Assembly: GCA_013329165.1 (NCBI GenBank)
Contig: DUKV01000005.1
Coordinates: 1 to 64,000 of the forward strand
Direction: 5' to 3'
DNA from: Methanocalculus sp.
GTDB lineage: Archaea > Halobacteriota > Methanomicrobia > Methanomicrobiales > Methanocorpusculaceae
Length of the DNA: 64,000 bases
The position numbers were made by a program, and so were the translations under genes. Below are positions 33,595 to 43,420 of this stretch, piece by piece. Each line of letters starts with the position of its first letter. Within the stretch, counting starts at the first letter, position 1. The notes under the pieces were generated by a model. That model was not told the DNA's origin. It saw only the letters and a program-made list of their open reading frames with translations, and searched no databases.

Positions 33595-33800
33595 CAACGA
33601 ACCTTCAGTGCATACCTTCCGGGAAGGTCGATATTCATCTTTTCTGCGATCTCAGATTGTCTGGGATCGATGATGACCACATACCCCTGCCAGTCTGTCG
33701 AGAGATTGGCATCCCCGCAGATGATACAGGCCTCCTTATCCGAATCAAGCACCCTGTGGCACTGCCTGCATACCCGGTCCTGTTTCTTACGCGCGGGCAT
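33594..33800 (-). CDS. rpoE2: RNA polymerase subunit E'' (Spt4-like)
   Basis: This 68-residue zinc-ribbon protein begins MPARKKQDRVCRQCHRVLDS, with a second pair in CIICGD and the conserved DWQGYVVIIDP. It is the archaeal Spt4 homologue that partners Spt5 (NusG) in elongation. ATG 33800 overlaps the rpoE1 3' end by 14 bases; two upstream ATG codons are less likely from family alignment. Confidence 0.94.
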   Translation of the reverse strand: MPARKKQDRVCRQCHRVLDSDKEACIICGDANLSTDWQGYVVIIDPRQSEIAEKMNIDLPGRYALKVR

Positions 33801-34368
33801 CGGCATTCCTCTCGGCAACCTGCTTCAATTGCTCGTCTTCAAGCCACTGTGCAGTTCCAAGACCTGCCTGCCGCATAGTAAGGCCGATCTTACTCTCACG
33901 GGGTTCGCGTTCATTTAATGAGAGAGAGACGATACGTGCCCTGACAATATCCCCGACACCTATCGTCCGGTTCGTCTCCTGGCAGACAAGGCGGGAGTTC
34001 TTCTCATCATGGTTGATGTAATCATCAGAGATCTGACTCACATGCAACATTGCATCGATTGGACCAAGGCTCACAAAGGCACCGAATCCTGTCGTTTCGA
34101 CAACAATCCCCTCAACAATCTCCTGAAGAGCGAGCCGAAGCGCAAGTGCCTCGAACGTGACATCATAGTACACCGCACCATCACCGGGAATAATCTCACC
34201 CTCTCCAATCTCATCGATATCGGTGACGACGATGAAGATCCCGATCTCCTTATCAATACTCCCTTCGAGCTGTTCCTGGAGGACATCCAGAAGAACAACA
34301 CTGAGATCCTCACCAAGGCGGTGTGCAGGAACCCGCACCTTATCGGCTAGTTTCAGCTTGTAATACAT
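33787..34368 (-). CDS. rpoE1: RNA polymerase subunit E' (Rpb7-like)
   Basis: RpoE1 forms the stalk of archaeal RNA polymerase with RpoF. The 193-residue product has the N-terminal MYYKLKLADKVRVPAHRLGE domain (residues 1-80) and an S1/OB domain (EGIVVETTGFGAFVSLG, MLHVSQISDDY) to about 165. The length is normal. It sits between the PIN protein and rpoE2, as in other archaea. Confidence 0.96.
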   Translation of the reverse strand: MYYKLKLADKVRVPAHRLGEDLSVVLLDVLQEQLEGSIDKEIGIFIVVTDIDEIGEGEIIPGDGAVYYDVTFEALALRLALQEIVEGIVVETTGFGAFVSLGPIDAMLHVSQISDDYINHDEKNSRLVCQETNRTIGVGDIVRARIVSLSLNEREPRESKIGLTMRQAGLGTAQWLEDEQLKQVAERNADARA

Positions 34369-34377
34369 ATCCCATAC

Positions 34378-34791
34378 CTACTTTCTTATCAGTTCCAGTC
34401 GTTTCTGGTTTCTTAATACTATTACCGCAATCCCCTTTTGAAGGAGGTGTTCTTTTAGTTTCCTGTCATTGGTTACAACCGGGACACCGAGAGATTCAGC
34501 CTGAAGGGCAACAATCTCATCGACAGGTGCCAGGAGATCATATGGTGGAAGAACCCTGCATTCCCGGACAAGGGCAAGTCCGAAGCGGGCCGCCGCCGCA
34601 GATTTTCCCCTGCCTTGCGAGAGCGCCCGCAATTCATCAACCACCTCTGCCGGAACAACCGGTTCAAATGCACCAAAGATCTCCTGCAGGCAGGAGAATA
34701 TATCCACCCCGGACCGGGAGGGGATCAGCAGGGCATTTGTGTCGAGGAGGACACTTACTCTGTCAGAACCCCCATTCCGATAAGCCGCCAT
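34378..34791 (-). CDS. PIN-domain protein
   Basis: The product starts at ATG 34791 (AGGTGG just upstream), overlapping the aIF2-gamma 3' end by 37 bases. [11 protein letters not shown] holds the first acidic residue, [13 protein letters not shown] the second and [15 protein letters not shown] the third, giving a complete PIN nuclease site. At 137 residues it resembles the archaeal PIN family (Fcf1/Nob1-related, without zinc ribbon) encoded between aIF2-gamma and rpoE1. Operon context favours rRNA or tRNA processing over a toxin role, since no antitoxin gene is present. Confidence 0.87.
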   Translation of the reverse strand: MAAYRNGGSDRVSVLLDTNALLIPSRSGVDIFSCLQEIFGAFEPVVPAEVVDELRALSQGRGKSAAAARFGLALVRECRVLPPYDLLAPVDEIVALQAESLGVPVVTNDRKLKEHLLQKGIAVIVLRNQKRLELIRK

Positions 34792-35990
34792 CGTCCACCT
34801 ACCTGCCTTGAGATCGCAATCCGGGATCCAACCTCTGCACACACAGGGCGTTTCAGGACCACTTCGACGGAATTCTTCTTTGTTCCGGTAACAACACCCA
34901 CCGTTACTGCTGTTCCGACGGAGAGCATCAGGGGTTCTTTGTGTTTCAGGGGTTCGATCACCTGCTCGGAAGTGGCACCGACAACACGCTCCATCAGGGT
35001 AACATCAAACCTGAGTTTTTCCCAGACCGGCGGGAGCTGGCCCGGGCGTCCTGCAACCTGCCCGACAAGGGTGTCGCTCTTGGTGATCGCCGGATCGAGT
35101 TTCGTTCCGATACCGGTCAGACCACCAGGTGTTGCCACGGCAATCTTCTTCGAGCCCATATGCATCGAGCTGATCTTCGTCAGGATAGGCTCCCACTTTG
35201 TCTTATTCTCGATGGTATGCTGGCGTCCGGGACGGATCTCAATCTCATCGCCATCATGAAGCAGACCCCTGATGAGTGATCCGCCGATGACACCACCACG
35301 AATATCCTTCCATCGCGAACCCGGTTTGTTGATATCAAAGGAACGCGCGATTAAAAGGACCGGAGGCTGATCCGGATCACGATCGACATCCGGGATCGTT
35401 TCATTCAACACTGCGATGAGTGAGGAATAATTGATTCCTTTTTGCGCTGAAACAGGAATAATTGGTGCATTCTCTGCAACAGTTCCTTTAATGAACTTTT
35501 TTATCTGCTTGTAATTTTCACGTGCTGCCTGCTGGGTAACCACATCAATCTTATTCTGGACAATGACGATCCGCGTAATCCCGGTCAGCTCAAGTGCCAT
35601 TAAGTGCTCTTTTGTCTGGGGCTGCGGGCAGGGTTCATTGGCCGCAATGACGAGTAATGCGCCATCCATTATAGCAGAACCAGAGAGCATTGTTGCCATC
35701 AGGGTTTCGTGCCCTGGTGCATCCACAAAGGAGACCGAACGGATGGGTTCTGTTTTCCCACCACAAACCGGACATTTTTCAGATGCAGAATACGCATCCT
35801 CCTCAGGGCAGGAGAGGCAACGGTAAAATGTTGCATCTGCATAGCCGAGGCGGATCGATATTCCCCTCTTCAATTCTTCACTATGGCGATCGGTCCATGT
35901 GCCGGTAATCCCCGAGACGAGCGTCGTCTTCCCGTGGTCGACATGGCCGACAACGCCTATATTGACACTTGGTATTGTTGGATCATGCAA
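34755..35990 (-). CDS. eif2g: translation initiation factor aIF2, gamma subunit
   Basis: The GTPase subunit of aIF2 carries initiator Met-tRNA. Motifs: [10 protein letters not shown] near residue 15, a zinc knuckle ([20 protein letters not shown] near 60-80), [13 protein letters not shown], and NKIDVV; domains II and III follow. Its 411 residues are typical. It is the first gene of the long leftward unit and is divergent from nikR, with 189 bases between starts. Confidence 0.97.
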   Translation of the reverse strand: MHDPTIPSVNIGVVGHVDHGKTTLVSGITGTWTDRHSEELKRGISIRLGYADATFYRCLSCPEEDAYSASEKCPVCGGKTEPIRSVSFVDAPGHETLMATMLSGSAIMDGALLVIAANEPCPQPQTKEHLMALELTGITRIVIVQNKIDVVTQQAARENYKQIKKFIKGTVAENAPIIPVSAQKGINYSSLIAVLNETIPDVDRDPDQPPVLLIARSFDINKPGSRWKDIRGGVIGGSLIRGLLHDGDEIEIRPGRQHTIENKTKWEPILTKISSMHMGSKKIAVATPGGLTGIGTKLDPAITKSDTLVGQVAGRPGQLPPVWEKLRFDVTLMERVVGATSEQVIEPLKHKEPLMLSVGTAVTVGVVTGTKKNSVEVVLKRPVCAEVGSRIAISRQVGGRWRLIGMGVLTE

Positions 35991-36179
35991 AGAAACTCAA
36001 ACCTCCTTAGCCTATATAATCGTTCTTCTCATAGATAATATCTCAGTGCCCGGGTGTTCCTTCATCGCTGATGTACCGCTCTTTATCAGGCCTCATGGAA
36101 TACAATGTATGTCATTATCAGGAGGGTTTTTCCGAAATAGTAATATTGTTGCATGCAGTAGATACAGATAGGAATACAT

Positions 36180-36608
36180 ATGACCGGAGATTCAGAATTA
36201 TCCCGAATTGGAATATCACTCCCAAAGAACCTGCTTGATACCTTTGATGATATAATAAACATGCGTGGGTACTCATCCCGCTCTGAGGGGATCAGGGATG
36301 CGATCAGGAGCTACATCACCTACTACCAGTGGATGTCCGATGTGAAAGGGGAGCGGCAGGGGGTCATCACGATGGTGTACGATCATGAACACCGGGGCCT
36401 GATCCAGACACTCACCGAGATCCAGCACGAATATATGAATGAGATTCAGGCATCCCTCCACTCCCATGTCACCCACGAACGCTGCCTCGAGGTCATACTG
36501 GTCAGGGGTGACGGCGCAGCTCTCAAAAATATTGCAGAGCGGCTGATGGCACAAAAAGGAGTCGAATCAGTCAAACTGACAACGATTCCGCTAAAAGATA
36601 AAGTCTGA
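36180..36608 (+). CDS. nikR: nickel-responsive transcriptional regulator NikR
   Basis: NikR represses nickel uptake genes when nickel is bound. The N-terminal ribbon-helix-helix (ELSRIGISLPKNLLDTFDDI, then RGYSSRSEGIRDAIR) is followed by an ACT-type metal domain. The segment between residues 80 and 101, with H-x(10)-H-x-H and a following cysteine (ASLHSHVTHERCLEV), provides the square-planar nickel ligands. At 142 residues the length fits. No nickel transporter gene is adjacent, so its targets lie elsewhere. Confidence 0.95.
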   Translation: MTGDSELSRIGISLPKNLLDTFDDIINMRGYSSRSEGIRDAIRSYITYYQWMSDVKGERQGVITMVYDHEHRGLIQTLTEIQHEYMNEIQASLHSHVTHERCLEVILVRGDGAALKNIAERLMAQKGVESVKLTTIPLKDKV

Positions 36609-36612
36609 AGAT

Positions 36613-36921
36613 TTATCCGCCACCTTCACAGCTCGCATCAACATTGAGCCAGGCACTCTCTGCTGCCACAGCATCACGGAGACGCTCCTCTGTAATGGCC
36701 TCCCGTGCATCTTTCTTTACCTTCACCACCTTCCCCTCCTTCAACTCTACCGGAATGAGAAGATCGATTCTATAGAGCAGGTCGGTTGTATCAATACAGC
36801 CAAACAGAACACCCCCGATATCCTCTATCCGGGTAATTGTTCCAACAGTGCCGGTTCTTCCATACCGAACCGCCTGCCCCGGCATGATCTCTGTTGCCAT
36901 ACTGGGTTTCTCGATCTCCAT
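36613..36921 (-). CDS. DUF2098 family protein
   Basis: The 102-residue product contains GQAVRYGRTGTVGTITRIED and LLYRIDLLIP, the small beta-barrel pattern of the methanogen-specific DUF2098 family. No biochemical role is known to me. It is convergent with nikR (four bases between stops) and lies 27 bases after the deacetylase gene on the same strand. ATG 36900 is an alternative start. Confidence 0.85.
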   Translation of the reverse strand: MEIEKPSMATEIMPGQAVRYGRTGTVGTITRIEDIGGVLFGCIDTTDLLYRIDLLIPVELKEGKVVKVKKDAREAITEERLRDAVAAESAWLNVDASCEGGG

Positions 36922-36948
36922 GCAGATAAAAGTATTGACGGTGCTGCC

Positions 36949-37926
36949 TCAGATCTGTACCCGTTGCAGAAGTTTTGCTATCCTGAGAGTGCTCGGCTGC
37001 GGCTCTCCATACGAAGAAACGGAGATAGGATCTCCCTTCAACGCAGAAAAGATTGATTGAATGGCTCTCCCCATTGACGGACCATACCCCCCTTCCAGCA
37101 CAAGGGCGATCGGCAGATCAAATGTGTCGGTGACGGCCCGTGTCAGGAGACCATAATCTTCAGGTGCAAGATGCATACCCGCAAGCGGATCGTCACTGAG
37201 CCCGTCCTGCCCGGAAGAGATGATCAGGGCATCGGGCCTGAACCTGAGCATTGCAGGGATGAAGACCTCCCTGATGATGAAGAGGTGATCAGAGACAGTC
37301 CCACCGGGGAGGATCGGCGCATTCAGGTTATACCCTTTCCCGGCACCTGCACCGATCTCATCAATCCATCCGGTCCTCGGAAAACTGTTGCTCTGGTGAA
37401 TTGACATCACAAGGACACGATCACTGGTATAGAATGCCTTCTGGGTTCCGTTCCCATGATGCACATCCCAGTCAAGAATAGCAACCCGATCGCGCTCTTT
37501 GAGGAGTGAGGCGGCCGCGACTGCAGCACTATTGAAGAGGCAGAACCCCATTGCACGATCAGGTTCGGCATGGTGCCCCGGGGGGCGGACCAGTGCAAAT
37601 GAGCGCTCGCCATCCATGGCACGCTGAGCGGCATAGACGGCAGAACCGGCAGCATATGAAGCCACCTCATATGAATGAGAGGTGACATAGGTATCGGGAT
37701 CGATGAACCTCACACCCCCAAACTCCGAGAGCTGGCGTATCATCCTCACATGAGCCGGAGTATGGACGAGTTCAAGTTCCTCCACCCCGGCTAACACGGG
37801 AGGATGGATCAAAACCCCTTCTGGAATGGATTCCCGGAGTGTGTCCAGGCGAAGAGAACATTCAGGATGGTTATCAAGGTGATGGAGGAAGAATATCTCC
37901 CCCGATACTGCTGAGGTTTTCGGCAT
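36949..37926 (-). CDS. histone deacetylase / AcuC family protein
   Basis: This is a zinc-dependent deacetylase fold of 325 residues. LVRPPGHHAEPDRAMGFCLF carries the His-His pair, AILDWDVHHGNGTQKAF gives the Asp and His metal ligands, and ISSGQDGLSDDPLA the second Asp. Substrates in methanogens may be acetylated proteins such as Alba or small molecules such as polyamines. It lies 70 bases downstream of glmS on the same strand; whether it is linked to amino-sugar metabolism cannot be told. Confidence 0.92.
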   Translation of the reverse strand: MPKTSAVSGEIFFLHHLDNHPECSLRLDTLRESIPEGVLIHPPVLAGVEELELVHTPAHVRMIRQLSEFGGVRFIDPDTYVTSHSYEVASYAAGSAVYAAQRAMDGERSFALVRPPGHHAEPDRAMGFCLFNSAAVAAASLLKERDRVAILDWDVHHGNGTQKAFYTSDRVLVMSIHQSNSFPRTGWIDEIGAGAGKGYNLNAPILPGGTVSDHLFIIREVFIPAMLRFRPDALIISSGQDGLSDDPLAGMHLAPEDYGLLTRAVTDTFDLPIALVLEGGYGPSMGRAIQSIFSALKGDPISVSSYGEPQPSTLRIAKLLQRVQI

Positions 37927-37996
37927 TACGATACACTATTCCTCAATTTAAGATAAATAGCTATCACCCTTCCTTTCAAAAGGGATCCTGCATCAT

Positions 37997-39745
37997 TCAC
38001 TCCACCGTCACACTCTTTGCGAGATTCCGTGGCTTATCAATATCGCACCCGAGTGCATCGGCGACATGGTATGCGAGACGCTGGAGAATAACAGATACCA
38101 TCGCAATACCTGCCACCTCATGCAAGGGGGAGAGCGGGATGAAGATATCTGCGATCTCCGGCAGTTCCCTATCCCCGACGGTTCCGATCCCTATCACCGG
38201 CGCCCCGCGTGCCTTGATCTCCTTGATGTTTGAGATCATCACCGGGTACGTCTTTCCCGGCATTGCAAGGGCAACAACCGGAGTATCAGGTGAGAGGAGA
38301 GCGAAAGGACCATGTTTCAGTTCACCCGCAGCATACCCCTCTGCATGAATATAGGAGATCTCCTTCATCTTCAGGGCACCTTCAAGTGCCACCGGGTAGT
38401 AGAGACCGCGGCCGATAAAGAAGATCGACTGTGCCTGTGTACAGAGTACGACGGCATCGTCGATTGGAATGGTGAGCGCATCCTCAATCATGATATTGAC
38501 ACGATCAAGTTCCTCCTCCAGTGTGCAATCATCCGAGAGGCTGCCTGCGATCTGAAGGACGGCGGCAAGCTGTGCCATGAATGATTTTGTTGCCGCAACG
38601 CTGATCTCGGGACCGGCACGGGTATAGATAGTCGCATCGGCGATTCTCGTCACAGATGACCCGACCACATTGGTGATCGCGATCGTCGGGCACCCCCATG
38701 CTTTTGCCATCTTCAGGGCGGTCAGGGTATCTGCCGTCTCCCCGGACTGCGTAATGCCGATCACCGGATCATGCAGGGGAGGTGTGTAGTATTTAAATTC
38801 CGATCCCATCTCCACCCGCACCGGAATGCCGCAGTAGGTCTCGATCAGGTATTTGCAGAGGAGACCAGCATGATAGGAGGAACCGCAGGCAACGATCAGG
38901 ATGCCCGTTCTGCTCATGAGAAGATGAGTAAGGGTATCCGGAGCTTCCCTCACGGATTGAACCGTATTATAGAAGACCTGCGGCTGCTCGAAGATCTCCT
39001 TCTCCATGTAATGGGCAAATCCGCCTTTCCGGGCATCCTGGATATCCCAGTCTACCTCTTCGACAGGACGGAGAACAGTCCTGTCATCATGAGTGATTGT
39101 GTACTCCGATGGGCTGAGAACGGCACAATCACCATCCTCCAGATAGATCACTCTCCGCGTATGATCGATGAGCGGTGTCACATCCGAGGCACAGAAGAAC
39201 TCTCTATCGCCAACCCCGATCACAAGCGGGCTTGCCATCCGGGCAGCGACGATCCGGTCATCCCCCTCGGCAGCCACGAGGATGGCATATGATCCTTCCA
39301 GGAGTGGCAGGGCTGCCCTGACAGCAGCAGCGAGATCGCCGGCGTACTGCTCCTCCACCAGGTGGGCAATCACCTCGGTATCGGTATCTGAACTGAATGT
39401 ATGGCCACGGGCAGTGAGGTTTCGCCTGAGTTCTGCGTAATTTTCGATGATCCCGTTATGGACAACGGCAATCTTTCCGGTACAATCGAGATGGGGATGG
39501 GCATTCAGATCATTTGGGATACCATGGGTTGCCCAGCGGGTATGGCCGATACCGATCGTTCCCGGCAGACCGGCTGTACCGGAACCTCCATCAGAGATCC
39601 GGCCGCTCTTTTTCGAGATATGAAGGGTATCGTTCTTTGTGGCAATGCCAAAAGAGTCATACCCCCGGTACTCAAGCCGCTTCAATCCCCCGATCACGAT
39701 ACCGGCGGCTTTCCTTCTGCCGATATACCCGAAGATCCCGCACAT
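37997..39745 (-). CDS. glmS: glutamine-fructose-6-phosphate aminotransferase
   Basis: GlmS makes glucosamine-6-phosphate from fructose-6-phosphate and glutamine. MCGIFGYIGRR exposes the N-terminal Cys nucleophile of the amidotransferase domain (residues 1-220, HTRWATHG). Two SIS sugar-isomerase domains follow (CGSSYHAGLLCKYLIE, QSGETADTL; ending KPRNLAKSVTVE). Its 582 residues are normal. The ATG immediately follows the stop of the nucleotidyltransferase gene, so all four genes of the UDP-GlcNAc pathway here are coupled. Confidence 0.97.
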   Translation of the reverse strand: MCGIFGYIGRRKAAGIVIGGLKRLEYRGYDSFGIATKNDTLHISKKSGRISDGGSGTAGLPGTIGIGHTRWATHGIPNDLNAHPHLDCTGKIAVVHNGIIENYAELRRNLTARGHTFSSDTDTEVIAHLVEEQYAGDLAAAVRAALPLLEGSYAILVAAEGDDRIVAARMASPLVIGVGDREFFCASDVTPLIDHTRRVIYLEDGDCAVLSPSEYTITHDDRTVLRPVEEVDWDIQDARKGGFAHYMEKEIFEQPQVFYNTVQSVREAPDTLTHLLMSRTGILIVACGSSYHAGLLCKYLIETYCGIPVRVEMGSEFKYYTPPLHDPVIGITQSGETADTLTALKMAKAWGCPTIAITNVVGSSVTRIADATIYTRAGPEISVAATKSFMAQLAAVLQIAGSLSDDCTLEEELDRVNIMIEDALTIPIDDAVVLCTQAQSIFFIGRGLYYPVALEGALKMKEISYIHAEGYAAGELKHGPFALLSPDTPVVALAMPGKTYPVMISNIKEIKARGAPVIGIGTVGDRELPEIADIFIPLSPLHEVAGIAMVSVILQRLAYHVADALGCDIDKPRNLAKSVTVE

Positions 39746-40909
39746 TCAGATCACCTGCGAGCCATCAGGAATCACTCCTTCAAGCCGCCTGCCGGATTGG
39801 ACCCGGCAATTATTCCCAAGGATACACCCTTTCAGGACAACAGATGATTCCAGTGAGACACGCTCACCGATGATTGCCCCGAAGGTTCCCCTGTGCAGCA
39901 GCTTCGCTTCGTTCTCGCCAAGCGGGAAGACCCCTTCGGTGGTGATCGTTGAAAGATGATCGGCAATACCGGCTCCTTCCCCGATAATCGAGTCCACCAC
40001 CCTGGAATGTGAACCGATCCGGACATCGTCCATGATGATGGAGTTTTCAAGAACGCTGAAGGGCTCGATTGTGACACGGTTGCCGATGCTCACATCAGGC
40101 CCTATGACGACATTCGGACCGATGGTGATGCCATCCCCGATCCTGACAGGTCCGGTAATACAGCATCCGGGTCCGATTGTGGTTCCGGATCCAATCGACA
40201 CTCTGCCGCTGATCGTGACAAGACGGCTGATCGTCCCGCTCCGGACTGATTCATTCATCTGGAGCAGGTGGCGGTTCTGTCCGAGGAGATCCCAGGCATG
40301 AATGGCATCATACCATTCGCCGTCCCGGACCGCCCTGACAGGGATGCCGTCTGCGATCATGCGGATGAGCAGATCCGGGAGATCCGCTTCCCTGATGGAG
40401 CTGATCACCTCCGGGGTGAAGAGGTAGAGACCGCTGCTCACAAGACAGGGGCCTTTTTCATCGGGTTTCTCGAAGAAGTCAGTGACGATACCATCCTGCA
40501 CCCGGACAACCCCATAATGGGAGGGGGAGAGCGAGCCGGAGACCATGATTGCATTGCCTTCCGTTCCCATCTTATCGATGGAGGCAGCATCCACATAATT
40601 ATCCCCTGAGAGGACAAGGGTCGTCTCATGAATCAGAGGCGCCGCACAGGCAAGTGCATGGGCGGATCCAAGCTGCTTCTCCTGGACAACCACCCTGACC
40701 TCGTGATCGAGAGTATTGAGATGCCGGATCACCTGTTCTCTCCGGTATCCGGCAACAACAATGATATCCCGTATGCCTGCCTTCAGAAGGGCCTCGATAC
40801 AATAGTCGATTAAGGGATGGTTACCGACAGGGATCAATGCCTTCGGCCGGTTCTTTGTCAATGGGCGGAGCCGCCACCCCTCGCCGCCTGCCAGAATTAC
40901 CGCCTGCAT
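39746..40909 (-). CDS. sugar-phosphate nucleotidylyltransferase with left-handed beta-helix
   Basis: The N-terminal domain (MQAVILAGGEGWRLRPLTKNRPKALIP) is a nucleotidyltransferase. Residues 230-387 form hexapeptide repeats (GSGTTIGPGCCITGPVRIGDG). Compared with its neighbour it lacks the NYIGDS-type acetyltransferase motif, so it may only transfer a nucleotide (to glucosamine-1-P, glucose-1-P or another sugar phosphate). ATG 40909 has GAGGTGA six bases upstream. The gene is between glmU and glmS. Confidence 0.88.
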   Translation of the reverse strand: MQAVILAGGEGWRLRPLTKNRPKALIPVGNHPLIDYCIEALLKAGIRDIIVVAGYRREQVIRHLNTLDHEVRVVVQEKQLGSAHALACAAPLIHETTLVLSGDNYVDAASIDKMGTEGNAIMVSGSLSPSHYGVVRVQDGIVTDFFEKPDEKGPCLVSSGLYLFTPEVISSIREADLPDLLIRMIADGIPVRAVRDGEWYDAIHAWDLLGQNRHLLQMNESVRSGTISRLVTISGRVSIGSGTTIGPGCCITGPVRIGDGITIGPNVVIGPDVSIGNRVTIEPFSVLENSIIMDDVRIGSHSRVVDSIIGEGAGIADHLSTITTEGVFPLGENEAKLLHRGTFGAIIGERVSLESSVVLKGCILGNNCRVQSGRRLEGVIPDGSQVI

Positions 40910-40915
40910 CCACAC

Positions 40916-42130
40916 TCACCTCGAAACGATCGTCTCATCATCATACACACCCTCGACAAATGAATGAGGCGCAATTCTGCACCCGGACCCGATACTCGAA
41001 CCGGTATTCACCGAACAGTTGATCCCAAAGAGGACATCATCCCCGATCACCGCACCAAACTTCTTCCTTCCGGTCATAATCCCCCCGACCTGCACGATGC
41101 CGTAATCGTGCCTGAGATTGGCGATTTTCGTGCCTGCACCGAAATTACAGCCGGAGCCGATCACACTGTCACCGATATAATTAAAGTGCGGGATCTTTGT
41201 TCCATGCAGGATAACGGAGTTCTTGATTTCAACTGCATGACCGATATGGCAGGAATCACCGATGGCAGTCTTTGGCCGGATATAGGCATGCGGGCCGACG
41301 ACACAGTCCTTTCCGATGATGCAGGGTCCTTCGATGTAACTTCCTGATCTGATGGTTGTCCCTTCCCCGATGACAACCGCACCCTTGATGACTGCTCCTT
41401 CCTCAACGGTTCCGGCAATGTCCCTCTCCAGATCGGTGAGAAGGAGTTCGTGAGCTGCGAGGATATCCCAGGGATACCCGACATCCATCCACGTATGAAG
41501 CGTGAGAGCAGAGAGCATTCCTTCATTGATATAGTCCATCAATGCATCGGTCAGTTCGTATTCTCCCCGCCGCGAGAGGCCGATTGCCTCGATCCGTTCG
41601 AAGATCTCAGGCGTGAAGAGATAGGCCCCGGCATTGATCATCCTGCTCTTTGGGTCCTTTGACTTCTCCTCCAGGTTCACCACGCGGTCACCATCAAGGA
41701 CAACGACGCCATAATCCTCGGGATGCTCCGTCTCCGAGACGGCAAGTGCCGGGACCTGCATTTCACAGAGCGCCCGGATTTCATCAGATCCGAGTATCAT
41801 ATCACCATTCATCATCAGGAAGTTCCCGGATACCAGCCCTTCTGCAGAGCGAAGGGCATCAGCAGTACCGAGCTGATGCCTCTGGACGACATAGTCGATC
41901 TCAACACCAAGGGCACTTCCGTCACCGAAGTACTCCCTGACCGCCTGTTCGCCGTACCCGACGACCAGGATAAAACGTCTGATCCCGGCCTCCTTTGCAG
42001 CAGAGATGAGGTGTTCGAGCATGGGACGATTCACAAGCGGGATCATCACCTTCGGGCGGTTCGTTGTCAGGGAGCGCATCCGCTTCCCTTCGCCTGCCGC
42101 AAGAAGAATACATTCTGTTACCGGTTCCAT
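40916..42130 (-). CDS. glmU: bifunctional GlcN-1-P acetyltransferase / GlcNAc-1-P uridylyltransferase
   Basis: The 404-residue product has the nucleotidyltransferase signature LLAAGEGKRMRSLTTNRPK and GTADALRSAEGLV. A C-terminal left-handed beta-helix follows, containing GHAVEIKNSVILHG, PHFNYIGDSVIGSGCNFGAG, NLRHDYG and GDDVLFGINCSVNTGS. The His, Tyr and Asn residues of this block are those of the archaeal GlmU-type amino-sugar acetyltransferase. It overlaps glmM by one base (TAATG). It would convert GlcN-1-P to UDP-GlcNAc. Confidence 0.92.
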   Translation of the reverse strand: MEPVTECILLAAGEGKRMRSLTTNRPKVMIPLVNRPMLEHLISAAKEAGIRRFILVVGYGEQAVREYFGDGSALGVEIDYVVQRHQLGTADALRSAEGLVSGNFLMMNGDMILGSDEIRALCEMQVPALAVSETEHPEDYGVVVLDGDRVVNLEEKSKDPKSRMINAGAYLFTPEIFERIEAIGLSRRGEYELTDALMDYINEGMLSALTLHTWMDVGYPWDILAAHELLLTDLERDIAGTVEEGAVIKGAVVIGEGTTIRSGSYIEGPCIIGKDCVVGPHAYIRPKTAIGDSCHIGHAVEIKNSVILHGTKIPHFNYIGDSVIGSGCNFGAGTKIANLRHDYGIVQVGGIMTGRKKFGAVIGDDVLFGINCSVNTGSSIGSGCRIAPHSFVEGVYDDETIVSR

Positions 42131-43386
42131 TATCTGACCTTTTTAAGTGCTTTTTTCAATCGTTCTTCTCCTTCAAAGAGGAGTCTCGCTGCGATATCCT
42201 TTGTCCTTCCTTCTGCGGTCACCCTCACCTTCGGCTCGGTGCCGCTTGCCCGGATCAGGTACCAGCCATCTTCCTGCTCAACCCGGATGCCATCTGTGGG
42301 CACCTCAGCGCCAAGTGATCGGAGTGCGCTATCGCCATCTTCTGTCTGAACCGATGATCGAAGGATGGGGTAGACCGGCATGGAATCAACCTCTTCGGCA
42401 ACATCCCACTCACCGGCAATCTCGCAGAAGAGTGCGGCGGCATAGATCCCATCAGGGCAGAGGGAGTGGGCGGGGAAGATCCAGCTTCCCGAGGGCTCGC
42501 CCCCGAGGCTCCCCCAGGAGAGGAGGGCTTCTGAGACATAGCTGTCTCCGACCGGAGTTCGCCTGACAGTGGCAACCTCTTCGATCGCCATTGAGGCATC
42601 GACGGTTGTCACCACCTCATGGAGATCGAGATACCGGGCAAAGAGCATCAGGAGATGTTCACCCGGGATAAACCGGCCACGGTTATCAAAAGCAACACAC
42701 CGATCGGCATCGCCATCATGGGCAATACCGCATGCAGCACCAGAACTCCGGATGATCGCCGGCATATATGAGAGATTTTCGGGGAGGGGCTCAGAAGGGC
42801 GCGGGAAGGTTCCCGTTGGATCGCAGTTGAGGCAGATACTGCGGACACCCGCCTCCTTGAAAAGTGAAGGGGTTATGAGGGAGCCCGCACCGCCCCCGCA
42901 GTCCAGCACAACCGTCATACCTTCCTGGGGTGAGAGTGAGGAGAGGATCGCTTCCCGGTGGGGCGTTATGATATCTGCGTCTCTCCGGGAACCAATGGCC
43001 TTCCAGTCCGTCCAGTCAGGGTTCTCAAGTGACTCCTCCATCTGCTGCTGCTGGGCGAGGGTAAAGGATGAGCCATCCGGATTGAAGACTTTCAGTCCGT
43101 TATAGGTCTCGGGATTATGTGAGGCAGTCACCATGCATCCTGCATCTGCTATCCGTGCTGCATAGGCGACCGTTGGCGTGGGTGCGATGCCACCGGCGAT
43201 GAGATCCGCACCGGAGGAGAGGATCCCGGAGATGAGGGATTGGGTAAGAATATCCCGTGTGGTCCGTGTATCGCTCCCGAGAACCACACATTCTCTGCCA
43301 GCACCAAGAGCGGCGCCGAGCCGGAGAGAGAGGTTAAGGAGGGTTTTTCCATACTGCATCCTGATACCGGATGAACCAAAGAGCAT
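42130..43386 (-). CDS. glmM: phosphoglucosamine mutase
   Basis: This alpha-D-phosphohexomutase begins MLFGSSGIRMQYGKTL, has the phosphoserine loop MVTASHNPETYNG (residues about 88-100), the metal loop HDGDADRCVAF, the sugar loop GGEPSGSWIF, and RASGTEPKVRV in the C-terminal domain. Its 418 residues are slightly short, as for archaeal GlmM. Position at the head of the glmM-glmU-nucleotidyltransferase-glmS run supports glucosamine-phosphate over mannose-phosphate as substrate. Confidence 0.93.
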   Translation of the reverse strand: MLFGSSGIRMQYGKTLLNLSLRLGAALGAGRECVVLGSDTRTTRDILTQSLISGILSSGADLIAGGIAPTPTVAYAARIADAGCMVTASHNPETYNGLKVFNPDGSSFTLAQQQQMEESLENPDWTDWKAIGSRRDADIITPHREAILSSLSPQEGMTVVLDCGGGAGSLITPSLFKEAGVRSICLNCDPTGTFPRPSEPLPENLSYMPAIIRSSGAACGIAHDGDADRCVAFDNRGRFIPGEHLLMLFARYLDLHEVVTTVDASMAIEEVATVRRTPVGDSYVSEALLSWGSLGGEPSGSWIFPAHSLCPDGIYAAALFCEIAGEWDVAEEVDSMPVYPILRSSVQTEDGDSALRSLGAEVPTDGIRVEQEDGWYLIRASGTEPKVRVTAEGRTKDIAARLLFEGEERLKKALKKVR

Positions 43387-43420
43387 ACTGAAGATGTGAT
43401 TTTGAGGGTATTATGCTTAC

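Noticed and set aside
34378-34791. PIN protein as a VapC toxin
   Set aside because: No small antitoxin gene overlaps it; it lies within a conserved translation/RNA polymerase operon.
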